Source: JAJYSO01 sp964451785 (GTDB taxonomy: Bacteria; Bacteroidota; Bacteroidia; Flavobacteriales; Flavobacteriaceae). Taken from it: a DNA stretch of 64,000 nucleotides. Location: contig CAYVJG010000001.1 in assembly GCA_964451785.1 (NCBI GenBank), positions 123,603 to 187,602 of the forward strand, written 5' to 3'. The notes under the pieces were generated by a model. It was given only the letters and a program-made list of their open reading frames with translations. It was not told where the DNA came from and did no database searches. Shown one piece after another: positions 1 through 8,740 of this stretch. Position numbers and translations under genes: made by a program. The first letter of the stretch is position 1; each line of letters opens with the position of its first letter.

Positions 1-1820
1 CTCAACAACTTTATGAACCGAGAAACATTAAAGCGGCTTATGAAGCTCAAACGAGAAGTCGTACGGGTGATCCCGGGGAAAATTACTGGCAAAATCACGC
101 GCATTACACAATGTCTATCACGGTAAAACCGCCACAAAGACTGGTAAAAGGGCATGAAGTTATTAGGTATACCAATAATAGCCCTGACACCTTGAGCCGG
201 TTCAATTTTAAGCTGTTTATGAATCATCATAAACCTGGAGCTCCTCGAAATAGACCTGTACCTGAAGACTACCTCACTTCAGGGTTACATATTGATTATT
301 ATGCTGAAAATGGAGAAACGCAGACTTGGCCTTCTAGCAAGATGGACGGCACTGATAAATTTATCAAATTACAATCGCCACTTTTGCCGGGTGAGCAAGT
401 GCAGTTGACTATTGATTGGCATTATGACTTGTCAAAAGTGAGCAGTAGAGAAGGGGCTATATCGCAACACAGTTTTTTCTTGGCTTATTTTTTCCCACGT
501 GTAGCGGTGTATGATGATTATGTAGGTTGGGACAAAATGCCGCACGTGCTGTCACAAGAATTTTATAATGATTTTAGTGATTTTGAAGTGTCAGTAAGTG
601 TACCTCAAGATTATTTGGTGTGGGCTACAGGGCGTTTGCAAAATCCTCAATCGGTATTGCAAAACAAGTTTTATCAGCGTTATAAAAAATCATTAATCAG
701 CGATGAGGTGGTGACAATTGTAGATGCTACCGACTTACAAAAAGGCGGAATTACAGCTAATGATTCGCTAGTAACTTGGCGTTGGAAAGCATCTAATGTG
801 ACTGATTTTGCTTTGGCTGTCAGCGATGAGTACTTATGGGATGCCGGCAGTGTGGATGTAGGTCGTGCTGAACGCGTGAGTGTGCAAGCAGCTTATGAGC
901 CTGCGGCAACAGATTTTCAAAATATGGTCGGTTATGCTAAACATGCTTTGCAATGGTTTTCAAATCACACTCCCGGGATAGCTTATCCTTATCCTACCAT
1001 GACGGTCGTGCGCGGGTTTGCCGATATGGAATATCCGATGCTGGCTAATGATAGTTCACATCCTGACAATCCCAATTTCACACGATTTGTAGCTGAGCAC
1101 GAATTAGCACATTCTTATTTTCCTTTTTATATGGGTACCAACCAAACGCGATTCGGATTTATGGATGAAGGCTGGGCTACGGCATTGGAATATTTGATTA
1201 GTATAGTTGATTTAGGAAAAGAACAAGCTGTAGAAAATTTTAAAAAATTTAGAGTCAACCGCTGGATTAACGACCCGTCCTTTGAGCAAGCCATTCCTAT
1301 AATTACACCGTCAAATATTCTGCGCGGTGCTGCCTTGAGCAATAATCAATATGGAAAAGCCGCTTTGGGCTATTTGGCCTTGCGCGATTTGTTAGGCAAA
1401 GATCAGTTTTTAATGGCTTTACAAACTTATATGCAGCGTTGGCACGGCAAACATCCTATGCCGTGGGATTTCTTTTACAGCATTAATGACGCAACACAAA
1501 AGGATTTAAATTGGTTCTGGAAAAGCTGGTTTTTTAGCCATAATTATATTGATTACAGCATCGAAAAGGTGAAGGTAAAACGCCATAAAGTGAAATTGAC
1601 TATCCGCAATCGCGGTGGATTACCCGCTCCTGTAAACATTATCCTGACTGATGGTAAAGGTCAAACAAAAAGAGTACATTTGACCCCTTCAATTTGGAAA
1701 TCAAATCCTGTTGAAAAAACAATACAAATTAAAAATGTCAACCCACCACAATCAATAACACTTGAAGGAAGCATCTTTATGGACGCTACGCCTTCTGATA
1801 ATAGCTGGAAAAATGATTAA
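1..1820 (+). CDS. M1 family metallopeptidase, 5' end outside the window
   Basis: A zinc aminopeptidase-type protein. The frame is open from base 3, so the gene starts upstream; the first ATG inside the window, at 111, is not a convincing start because the reading before it (YEPRNIKAAYEAQ) looks like normal coding sequence. The M1 signature is complete: HELAH at 1098-1112 and the third zinc ligand in the DEGWA block near 1164. The usual GAMEN exopeptidase loop is replaced by a GFADMEYP-like sequence, as in many Bacteroidota M1 proteins. The C-terminal part, after about 1560, resembles the beta-rich domain that follows the catalytic domain. The stop codon overlaps the start of the MarC gene. 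The substrate is unknown; the family removes N-terminal residues from peptides, often in the periplasm here, but the signal sequence cannot be seen. Confidence 0.93.
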   Translation, partial: QQLYEPRNIKAAYEAQTRSRTGDPGENYWQNHAHYTMSITVKPPQRLVKGHEVIRYTNNSPDTLSRFNFKLFMNHHKPGAPRNRPVPEDYLTSGLHIDYYAENGETQTWPSSKMDGTDKFIKLQSPLLPGEQVQLTIDWHYDLSKVSSREGAISQHSFFLAYFFPRVAVYDDYVGWDKMPHVLSQEFYNDFSDFEVSVSVPQDYLVWATGRLQNPQSVLQNKFYQRYKKSLISDEVVTIVDATDLQKGGITANDSLVTWRWKASNVTDFALAVSDEYLWDAGSVDVGRAERVSVQAAYEPAATDFQNMVGYAKHALQWFSNHTPGIAYPYPTMTVVRGFADMEYPMLANDSSHPDNPNFTRFVAEHELAHSYFPFYMGTNQTRFGFMDEGWATALEYLISIVDLGKEQAVENFKKFRVNRWINDPSFEQAIPIITPSNILRGAALSNNQYGKAALGYLALRDLLGKDQFLMALQTYMQRWHGKHPMPWDFFYSINDATQKDLNWFWKSWFFSHNYIDYSIEKVKVKRHKVKLTIRNRGGLPAPVNIILTDGKGQTKRVHLTPSIWKSNPVEKTIQIKNVNPPQSITLEGSIFMDATPSDNSWKND

Positions 1821-2436
1821 TTATTTAACTTTCGCATTGACAGTTTTTATGGGATTCTTCGCTATTATGAATCCTATTTCAAACTTAACTGTGTTTTTAA
1901 GCCTTACTGAAGGTGCCGATAAAGAGACAAAACGCCGTATCAATATAAAAGCAGTCAAGACGGCTTTTATAATCGTTTTCCTCTTTATGATATTAGGTGA
2001 AATTATTTTTAACCTTTTCGGGATTACGATTCCAGCTTTTAAAATTACTGGGGGAATTTTGGTGTTTCTAGTGGGATTTGATATGATTGGCTCTAAAAAA
2101 TCACCAGCTCAAGGCTTGGCTAAGATCAATATTGATGAAGATATCGCTATTTCGCCATTAGCAATACCTATGTTAGCTGGTCCCGGCGCTATTGTGACAG
2201 CTATGAACTTTGTGTCTAAAAACACCTGGGGGCATTCAGCAATCGTGATTGTTGTGTTTGGCATTGTTTGTTACCTTAATTTTATGGTGTTTAATATGAG
2301 TGAAGTGATTATCAAACGATTGGGGCACAATGTGATTTCAGTGATTGGAAAATTGATGGGACTCATCATCGCTATTATTGGTACAGATATGATTATTAAT
2401 GGATTGATAATGTCTTTTCCGGTTTTACAAGGGTAA
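1813..2436 (+). CDS. MarC family integral membrane protein
   Basis: A 207-residue inner-membrane protein with about six hydrophobic segments and the family pattern near the N-terminus (FFAIMNPISNLTVFLSLT). MarC proteins are grouped with the NAAT amino-acid transporter clan, but their substrate is not established. I chose ATG 1813, giving MINYLTFALTVF, over the longer open frame from 1762, because the longer version adds a non-hydrophobic tail lying entirely inside the upstream peptidase gene. The start overlaps the peptidase stop by eight bases, which suggests translational coupling. Confidence 0.9.
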   Translation: MINYLTFALTVFMGFFAIMNPISNLTVFLSLTEGADKETKRRINIKAVKTAFIIVFLFMILGEIIFNLFGITIPAFKITGGILVFLVGFDMIGSKKSPAQGLAKINIDEDIAISPLAIPMLAGPGAIVTAMNFVSKNTWGHSAIVIVVFGIVCYLNFMVFNMSEVIIKRLGHNVISVIGKLMGLIIAIIGTDMIINGLIMSFPVLQG

Positions 2437-2464
2437 AATTACAGAGGTTTCGCGTGTATAAATT

Positions 2465-3742
2465 ATGAAAGAAGAAGTAAAAAAAGACCCTTATCAGGCC
2501 TTGCGGTTTAAAGAATTTAAAATTTATTTATTTCTGCGTTTTGCCTTGACCTTTGCGTGGTCTATGCAATTTGTAGTGGTGGAGTGGGAGGTGTATACCT
2601 TGACAAAAGATCCTTTAGCTCTAGGGATTATTGGTTTGATGGAAGTAGTTCCGGCAGTGTCTATGGCTTTGTTTGCCGGACATGTTGTTGATCAAAAGGA
2701 AAAGCGAAATCTCTTACTTAAATGTATTGCCGGATTTACGGTGATTAGCTTGGGTTTGTTTTTACTCACTTGGCCGCGTGTAGTGGCCGGCTGGGAATTG
2801 CAGACTATTTTGTATAGCGTTTACGTCTTGGTATTTATCGGTGGTTTTGTACGTGCTTTTTTAGGACCCACTATTTTTTCGTTGTTCTCTTTGGTCATTC
2901 CGCGTAAAGTTTATGCTAATGCTACTTCTTGGAATAGTATGTTTCAACAAATGGGCAATGTGCTCGGGCCGGCTTTGGGAGGTTTGTTGATTCACTGGAT
3001 TGGTGTACACTGGCCCTTGTGTTTTATCTTTGCTATAGCACTATCTGCAGCTTTGGTGCTCACTCAAATTAAACGAAAACCTATTTTAAATCCTAATGTT
3101 GGCGAACCTGTATTTAAAAGTTTGCGCAATGGCTTGCGCTTTGTGTTTAAAGCTAAAATTATTTTGGGCGCTTTAACCCTTGATATGATCGCCGTACTTT
3201 TTGGTGGGGCTGTAGCATTATTACCGGTGTTTGCACAAGATATCTTACATGTTGGCTCAGAAGGCTTTGGTGTTTTGCGCGCCGCACCGGCAGTGGGAGC
3301 TTTCTTAACGATGCTATTATCTACGCGCTTTCCTCTAAATAAGCACGCCGGGATGAAATTGCTAGCCGCCATTTTTGCCTTCGGACTCTGTATTATCGTG
3401 TTTGGCTTATCTACTTGGTTCTGGTTGTCTGTAGTAGCCTTGTTTGTCAGTGGCGCTGTTGATGGCGTGTCTATGGTAATTCGTCAAACAATCTTACAAC
3501 TCAAAACTCCCGATGAAATGCGTGGACGTGTGGCTTCTGTAAATGCTATTTTTGTAGGCTCTTCAAATGAACTCGGGGCCTTTGAAAGTGGGCTGACCGC
3601 TAAATTGATGGGCACCGCTACAGCCGTGGTCTTTGGTGGAACGATGACTTTGATTACGGTGGTGGCTTCCGGATTTGGATTTAAAAAATTGAGAAAATTA
3701 GACTTAGAAACCGATATGGAGGTCGAAACGGTTGATGATTAA
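2465..3742 (+). CDS. MFS transporter
   Basis: A 425-residue protein with about twelve hydrophobic segments and a major-facilitator loop after TM2 (GHVVDQKEKRNLL) that matches the conserved GxxxDRxxRR-type motif. The central MRGRVASV sequence resembles the MFS_3 / EntS-like exporter group. It lies 28 bases after marC on the same strand and probably shares its transcript. The substrate cannot be told from sequence; export of a small hydrophobic compound or siderophore is the usual role in this group. The C-terminal tail is acidic. Confidence 0.88.
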   Translation: MKEEVKKDPYQALRFKEFKIYLFLRFALTFAWSMQFVVVEWEVYTLTKDPLALGIIGLMEVVPAVSMALFAGHVVDQKEKRNLLLKCIAGFTVISLGLFLLTWPRVVAGWELQTILYSVYVLVFIGGFVRAFLGPTIFSLFSLVIPRKVYANATSWNSMFQQMGNVLGPALGGLLIHWIGVHWPLCFIFAIALSAALVLTQIKRKPILNPNVGEPVFKSLRNGLRFVFKAKIILGALTLDMIAVLFGGAVALLPVFAQDILHVGSEGFGVLRAAPAVGAFLTMLLSTRFPLNKHAGMKLLAAIFAFGLCIIVFGLSTWFWLSVVALFVSGAVDGVSMVIRQTILQLKTPDEMRGRVASVNAIFVGSSNELGAFESGLTAKLMGTATAVVFGGTMTLITVVASGFGFKKLRKLDLETDMEVETVDD

Positions 3743-3959
3743 TAGCTGAATACCTATAAATTGAAATGAACTAAGCGTCTGTTTTGTATGTGTTTACAAG
3801 ATAGACGTTTCCTTTTTGAAAGAAAATAGCCCTGTTTTTTAGGACTTTCCTCATTTTCCCAATTCATTACAGATTTCAAGTGTTTATTTGTGGTATAATC
3901 ATAAAGCCAAATGGCTTAGTTTACTAACCCTAATTTTAACCCTTTTAAACCTTCAAATC

Positions 3960-5217
3960 ATGAAGATGAAAATTTCACACTTTTTACTCGTCGCATTTAT
4001 AGCTTTAGGTTTTACCGCTTGTTCTGATGATGACTCTACTCATTCAGAAAACGCGTCAACCCCTATTCAAGCTGCTGATTTACCACAAACCAGCAAAGCA
4101 TTTTTGCAAAATCATTTTCCTGATGCTAAAGTGACTTCTGCACGACAATTGCACCAAGCTAATGCTGTAGGAACGTATTATGTAACTACTTTGAGTAATA
4201 ACTATCACGTGAGTTTTGATACAGATGGCGATTGGACTTCTGTAAATGGACACGGTCAAGCAGTGCCCCAAGCGGTTTTGCCACAAAATGTGTTGACTTA
4301 TATTCAGTCAAATTATCCTGATGTGACTATTGATGAAATTGACGTACAAATCAATGGCTATGAAGTAGAATTGGTGAATGATATCGAATTGTATTTTGAT
4401 TCAGAAGGCAATTTTATAGCTGCTGATTATGATAATAATGACGATGACGATGATGACGAAACACCCATAAATTATGCTGAATTACCTCAATCAGCACAAA
4501 GTTTTATCGCTACAAATTTTCCGGATGCTATGGCTATTTCTATTGTCAAAGATAATGAAGAAGATGAGGATATGTATGAGGTGAAATTAGATAATGGCAT
4601 AGAGTTAAACTTTAATCGCCAAGGACAATGGACAGAAATTGAGAGCAACGGAGCCGTACAAATTCCTGAAAGTTTGATTCCTGAACAAGTATTGTCTTAT
4701 GTGCAAGCTCATTTTTCCGGAGCAGCTGTAAAAAGTATTGAAAAAGAAGATAATGAATGGCGTGTTGAATTATCAAATGGAGAAGAACTTTCTTTTGATA
4801 GTAATGGACAATCTACCCCTGATAATGATACTGACAGCGATGAGATAGCTATAAGTTTTGATGAGTTGCCTCAAGTTGCGCAAGATTTTATGGTCACTTA
4901 TTTTCAAGCTGTAGGTATTACTTCAATAACTAAAGAGCAAGCTGACCTTGACAGCATGTATGAAATACATTTACAAAATGGCTTTGAATTAGAGTTTGAC
5001 CAAAACGGACGGAAACTGGACAAGTGTTGATGGTAACGGGCAAGCTGTTCCTGCGGCTCTTTTGTTAGAAAATATTGCCGCTTACCTCCAAGCTAATTAC
5101 CCTAATCAAGTTGCTACAGAAATTTCAATAGAACACAACCAAATAGAAATCGGTTTAGTTAATGAGCTCGATTTGTATTTTGATCAATCAGGAAATTTCT
5201 TAAGAGCCGATTACTAA
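3960..5217 (+). pseudogene. PepSY-like repeat lipoprotein, frameshifted
   Basis: A secreted lipoprotein of tandem PepSY-like (DUF2874-type) units, broken by a frameshift. ATG 3960 gives a lipoprotein signal (MKMKISHFLL...GFTAC) and was preferred to an upstream start at 3888. Each unit alternates ELPQ..F....FPDA and IP..VL.YIQ..YPD motifs and ends in an ELxFDxxGxW strand; three units can be read. The first frame ends at 5030, while the third unit continues in another frame from about 5011 (NWTSVDGNGQAVP...LRADY) to 5217. Aligning the units puts one surplus base (or a four-base surplus) at about 5001-5013. An acidic Asp-rich linker near 4437-4458 separates units 1 and 2. The TAA stop is also the left flank of an inserted repeat element. 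A sequencing error cannot be excluded. Function unknown; PepSY-like domains are thought to bind or inhibit other proteins. Confidence 0.75.
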
Positions 5218-5505
5218 TACCGTATGGACAAATTATATAGTCCAATTTCGACAGCAGTCTCATTGTACTATTAATACCAATTATACATACAAAATAGCCC
5301 AATATTTATGCCGAAATTTCAAATCTCTGCGTTAAAAATACTCGCCATAGCTAAGGCTATGTCTGCGTTTTTCGCCTTGACCTTTAAAATTTATCCTATA
5401 AATCTTCGGACTATTTAATAAATAAAATTGGTATAATTTGTTACCCACGGCATTATACCTACAAAAAGTATTATAAATCGGGCTAAAAAATAATTCTAAT
5501 TGGTA
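5218..5505 (+). mobile_element. Non-autonomous element, copy 1, with a nested insertion
   Basis: This begins TACCGTATGGACAAATTATA directly after the TAA stop codon at 5215-5217 and ends CTAATTGGTA, followed by TAA at 5506-5508. The outer element therefore has a 3-bp TAA direct flank and YACC ends. It carries no coding sequence. The same left and right ends recur at 21.6, 42.9 and 63.6 kb, with fragments at 38.3 and 55.0 kb. A second element is nested at 5275-5433. Confidence 0.75.
5275..5433 (+). mobile_element. Nested MITE-like element inside copy 1
   Basis: A 159-bp insert with inverted ends TACCAATT (5275) and AATTGGTA (to 5433), flanked by TAA at 5272-5274 and TAA at 5434-5436. Copy 2 at 21.6 kb has the same surrounding sequence without the insert and with a single TAA, so it gives the empty site. 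The interior is partly palindromic around 5330-5375 (GCCATAGCTAAGGCTATG). No open reading frame is present. Confidence 0.75.
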
Positions 5506-5530
5506 TAAATTTTAGTAACTATAATATATA

Positions 5531-5570
5531 AAACTGCCCGCTTGTTTGATCACAAACTAGCGGGCAGTTT
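5531..5570 (-). terminator. Intrinsic terminator after sppA
   Basis: A hairpin with arms AAACTGCCCGCT and AGCGGGCAGTTT, flanked by A/T runs on both sides, so it can work in either direction. It lies after the sppA stop on the minus strand. A second, imperfect hairpin (GCTACCGCACGAA with its complement) sits at 5595-5632, directly beyond the stop codon. Confidence 0.75.
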
Positions 5571-5632
5571 AATTAATACCGTGTTTAATCCTCTGCTACC
5601 GCACGAATCCTTTCGTGTGGTATTTCAGTAGC

Positions 5633-7396
5633 TTAACGGATCACTGTGCTGTAAGGAAAGAGTAATTGTACACCTTCGGCTTCAGTTTTGTGTTTAAAAT
5701 CTTTGTAGAGCGGATAAAGTTCTTTGCCTAAGGTTTCTTTTAGCAACTCAGATTTAGTCATTCCTAGTCCATATTGACTGAGCACCTCGTTTAAATCAAT
5801 GTGATAAATAGGATATTCAACTAGTTGATAATCTTCTAATCCTGATTGATGAGCGGCATAAGCTAAGGCATCATCTAAACCACCAATTTCATCAACTAGC
5901 CCAATTTTGACAGCTTGCTCACCTGTCCAAACGCGACCTTGAGCAATGCTTTGCACGCTGTCCATACTAATACTACGGCCAATAGAAACACGTTTTTTAA
6001 ACAAATTGTAAGTTTCTTGAATACTTTCTAATATTAAATCGTGTTGTTCAGGAGTTAATCCTTCAAAAATACTATAGCTAATCGCGTGTTTATTGGTGCT
6101 CACTTGTTCGGCATTGATACCAATTTTATCGGCTAAGCCTTTGATGTTTGGCAACATACCAAAAACCCCAATGCTACCTGTAATTGTGGTATTTTCTGCA
6201 AAAATGTGATCGGCACCACTAGAAATATAATAGCCCCCTGAAGCGGCAAAATCACCCATAGATACAATTACAGGTTTTTGAGTTTTGGCTTCTTCAACAG
6301 CTTTCCAAATCAAATCACTTGAAAGTGCGCTTCCACCTGGTGAATTTACGCGTAATACAATAGCTTTTATACTGCTGTCTTGCGCCACTTTGTGTAGGGC
6401 GTTTGCAATTTCGTAAGGGCCAATTTTGTCAACACTGCCCTGACCGTATATAATATTGCCTTGTGCGTAAATCACGGCTAATTTGTTGGTGTTGGATTGG
6501 TAGTGTTTTTGGGTTCCTATAGCTTGTGTATAACTGGCTAAGCTGATGCTGTTAAGATCTTCGTCTTCTGGTGTATTGAGTTTTGATTTTAATAGATCTT
6601 CGTAGTCTTTTTTGTAAACCAATTGATCAACAAGGCCTACTTTTTTAGCGCGCTCAGCAGTGCGTGCTGATAAGTTGTCGGCAATAGTATCTAGTTGAGC
6701 AGGGCTGATGTCTCGACTTTTTCCAATTTCTAAGCGCAGAGATTGCCACAGTGAATTGAGGTATGATAAAACTTGTTCGCGATTGGCATCGCTAATTTTG
6801 TTAGTTAAAAATGGCTCTACAGCACTTTTGTATTTTCCCATGCGTACCACGTCCATTTTGATTCCTGATTTATCTTCAAAATCTTTAAAATAAAGAATTT
6901 GACTGCCCAAACCTTTAAAGTCAAGCATGCCTACAGGATTGAGATAAACACTGTCGGCTACTGAGCTGAGGTAATAATCTTTTTGTGAGTAGACATCGGC
7001 GTAAGCGGTAATAAATTTTCCGGAAGCTTTAAAGCGAATTAAGGCATCGCGGATAGCTTTGAGTTGTGAAATCCCGGCTTGAGCGGCTGGCAATTCAATT
7101 GAAATGCCTTCAATGCGCTTGTCAGTAGCGGCATAATCAATGGCATTGACCAATTTGTATAAGCCTTTTTGATTCTTTTGATTGAGAAATGTAAAATCTT
7201 TGTAACTGATTCTACCTTCGTAATCTTTTACAGGAAAGTTTAATTGTATTTGAAGAATGCTGTTGTTGTCAACTTTAACTTCAGGTTTGCTGGCACCGCC
7301 TAAGGCTATGCCGATAATCATCAAGAAAAATCCACCAATTAAAAAGAAGAGAATCAATCCGACGAGCGTGGAGAGAACACGTTTTAGAAAATTCAT
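5633..7396 (-). CDS. sppA: Signal peptide peptidase SppA, 67-kDa type
   Basis: A membrane-anchored serine protease that degrades cleaved signal peptides and other membrane fragments. It has 587 residues, the size of the long double-domain SppA. The start at 7396 (MNFLKRVLSTLVG) places one strong transmembrane segment right at the N-terminus; the frame stays open upstream, but that extension lies largely in the gap to the upstream gene and looks non-coding. The Ser/Lys dyad is visible: Lys190 in MGKYKSAVEPF and Ser386 in FAASGGYY, 196 residues apart, close to the 200 in the E. coli enzyme (K209/S409). Glycines typical of the oxyanion region (VNSPGGSA) are present. It is the last gene of the pyrR-pyrB-STAS-rnz-sppA run and ends at a terminator. 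Confidence 0.95.
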   Translation of the reverse strand: MNFLKRVLSTLVGLILFFLIGGFFLMIIGIALGGASKPEVKVDNNSILQIQLNFPVKDYEGRISYKDFTFLNQKNQKGLYKLVNAIDYAATDKRIEGISIELPAAQAGISQLKAIRDALIRFKASGKFITAYADVYSQKDYYLSSVADSVYLNPVGMLDFKGLGSQILYFKDFEDKSGIKMDVVRMGKYKSAVEPFLTNKISDANREQVLSYLNSLWQSLRLEIGKSRDISPAQLDTIADNLSARTAERAKKVGLVDQLVYKKDYEDLLKSKLNTPEDEDLNSISLASYTQAIGTQKHYQSNTNKLAVIYAQGNIIYGQGSVDKIGPYEIANALHKVAQDSSIKAIVLRVNSPGGSALSSDLIWKAVEEAKTQKPVIVSMGDFAASGGYYISSGADHIFAENTTITGSIGVFGMLPNIKGLADKIGINAEQVSTNKHAISYSIFEGLTPEQHDLILESIQETYNLFKKRVSIGRSISMDSVQSIAQGRVWTGEQAVKIGLVDEIGGLDDALAYAAHQSGLEDYQLVEYPIYHIDLNEVLSQYGLGMTKSELLKETLGKELYPLYKDFKHKTEAEGVQLLFPYSTVIR

Positions 7397-7472
7397 CGCG
7401 CTAATTTTAGAGTTATAAACCAAAAGTCTAAAAATAGCTATTTTTTTAGATAAAAAAGGTAAAAAATAAAAA

Positions 7473-8378
7473 TTACCACTCAAAAACTTTGCCGTCTTCG
7501 GCTAGTTCTGCACGGTCAAAAATTGTTTTAGCTTCGGTTTTAAATCCTTCTAAATCAGTGTATCTACCCGAATAGTGTCCTAAAATGAGCTGATCTACAT
7601 CAGCCATTTTGGCAATTGTAGCGGCTTGTTTAGCGGTAGAGTGCTTGGTATAGTCGCACAAATCTTTGTTGTCTTCTTGAAAAGTTGACTCGTGATAGAG
7701 AACAGTTGTTCCTTTAATTTGATTGACAATGTCTGGTTTAAAAAAAGTGTCACTGCAAAACGCATAGCTTTGTGGAGGCGCAGGATCAGCTGTAAGTAAA
7801 TGGTTAGGAATGCGTTCACCAGAATCTAAAATGACATCTTTTCCCTTTTTGATGTTGTTGTAAAAAGCCACATCGATATTGTATTTTTTAACCTGATCGA
7901 TTAATAACTTGCGATTAGCAGGTTTTGCTTTAAACAAATAGCCGTTGGTATAAATGCGATGTGTCAGCGGAATGGTTTCTACAGTAACTTTTTTATCGTC
8001 GAGCACCAGTTGAGGTTGGTCGCCTTCGAGCTCGTGAAAACTCAACGGATAACTGACCCAGGTTCCTGTGAGGCGCAGCTGAGTGGTGATGAGTTTTTTG
8101 ATTCCCTTAGGACCGTGGATATGCAATTCTTTTTCGCGGTGAAGTAAGCCTAAGGAGGCTACTAGTCCCACTAACCCAAACACATGGTCGCCGTGCAAAT
8201 GCGAGATGAAGATGTGTTTGATACGCGAAAAACTGATTTTGTGGCGTCGGAGTTGGCGTTGTGTTCCTTCGCCACAATCAATTAAGAAAACTTGATTCTC
8301 AATAGTCAAAACCTGTGCGGTAGTATGTGCATAAGCACGAGGAGTGGCTGAATAACAACCGAGAATATTGAGTTTCAT
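7473..8378 (-). CDS. rnz: Ribonuclease Z
   Basis: An endonuclease of the metallo-beta-lactamase fold that trims tRNA 3' ends. At 301 residues it is the short bacterial form. The zinc motif SHLHGDHVFGL appears near residue 63, and the later metal ligands are in the YAFCSDTFF and ILGHYSGRY blocks. This organism's tRNA-Arg gene lacks an encoded CCA, which fits a need for RNase Z. The gene lies between the STAS-like gene and sppA on the same strand. Confidence 0.95.
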   Translation of the reverse strand: MKLNILGCYSATPRAYAHTTAQVLTIENQVFLIDCGEGTQRQLRRHKISFSRIKHIFISHLHGDHVFGLVGLVASLGLLHREKELHIHGPKGIKKLITTQLRLTGTWVSYPLSFHELEGDQPQLVLDDKKVTVETIPLTHRIYTNGYLFKAKPANRKLLIDQVKKYNIDVAFYNNIKKGKDVILDSGERIPNHLLTADPAPPQSYAFCSDTFFKPDIVNQIKGTTVLYHESTFQEDNKDLCDYTKHSTAKQAATIAKMADVDQLILGHYSGRYTDLEGFKTEAKTIFDRAELAEDGKVFEW

Positions 8379-8392
8379 AGTTTTAGAGTTAA

Positions 8393-8740
8393 TTAAAATT
8401 CGTCATCGAGTCCAAACTCGCGTTGAAGTTCATCCATTTGAATGTAATCTTCAGCTTCTTGTAGTGTAGGCACTACTGCCAATTCCTCAGGAATAGCTTC
8501 AATAGGTAAAGATGCATTGATGAGAATGAATGATTTTTGACGTGCTAAATGTGCTTCGGATAGATCTGAAAACTGCAAGAGTTGATCGAGTGTGAGTTGA
8601 GGATAATTCAACAAATCAATCACAATATTTTGCGCCTGCAAATCACCCGCTAAAGCCACTGAAACTTCAGTAAAAAAGTCAGAAAAATTTTGGTTATTCG
8701 GACTTAATAAGCAATAATTTTCTTTAGTTAAGTTTTGCAT
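8393..8740 (-). CDS. Small STAS-like hypothetical protein
   Basis: A 115-residue soluble protein. ATG 8740 (MQNLTKENYCLL) was chosen; the longer frame upstream only repeats antisense or overlapping sequence of pyrB. The alternation of a beta-strand (NIVIDLLNYPQLT), a helix (LDQLLQFSDLSEAHLARQ), a strand (KSFILIN) and a C-terminal helix (VPTLQEAEDYIQMDELQRE) resembles a STAS or anti-sigma-antagonist fold. No conserved phosphorylatable Ser is evident at the usual place. It overlaps the end of pyrB by 17 bases and precedes rnz by 14, so it is translated as part of that operon. The STAS assignment is an inference from the pattern. Confidence 0.7.
   Translation of the reverse strand: MQNLTKENYCLLSPNNQNFSDFFTEVSVALAGDLQAQNIVIDLLNYPQLTLDQLLQFSDLSEAHLARQKSFILINASLPIEAIPEELAVVPTLQEAEDYIQMDELQREFGLDDEF

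Noticed and set aside
5218..5512. CRISPR array or tRNA-like repeats in the gap after the PepSY gene
   Set aside because: The repeats are dispersed, nested and have inverted ends and TAA flanks, not regularly spaced direct repeats.
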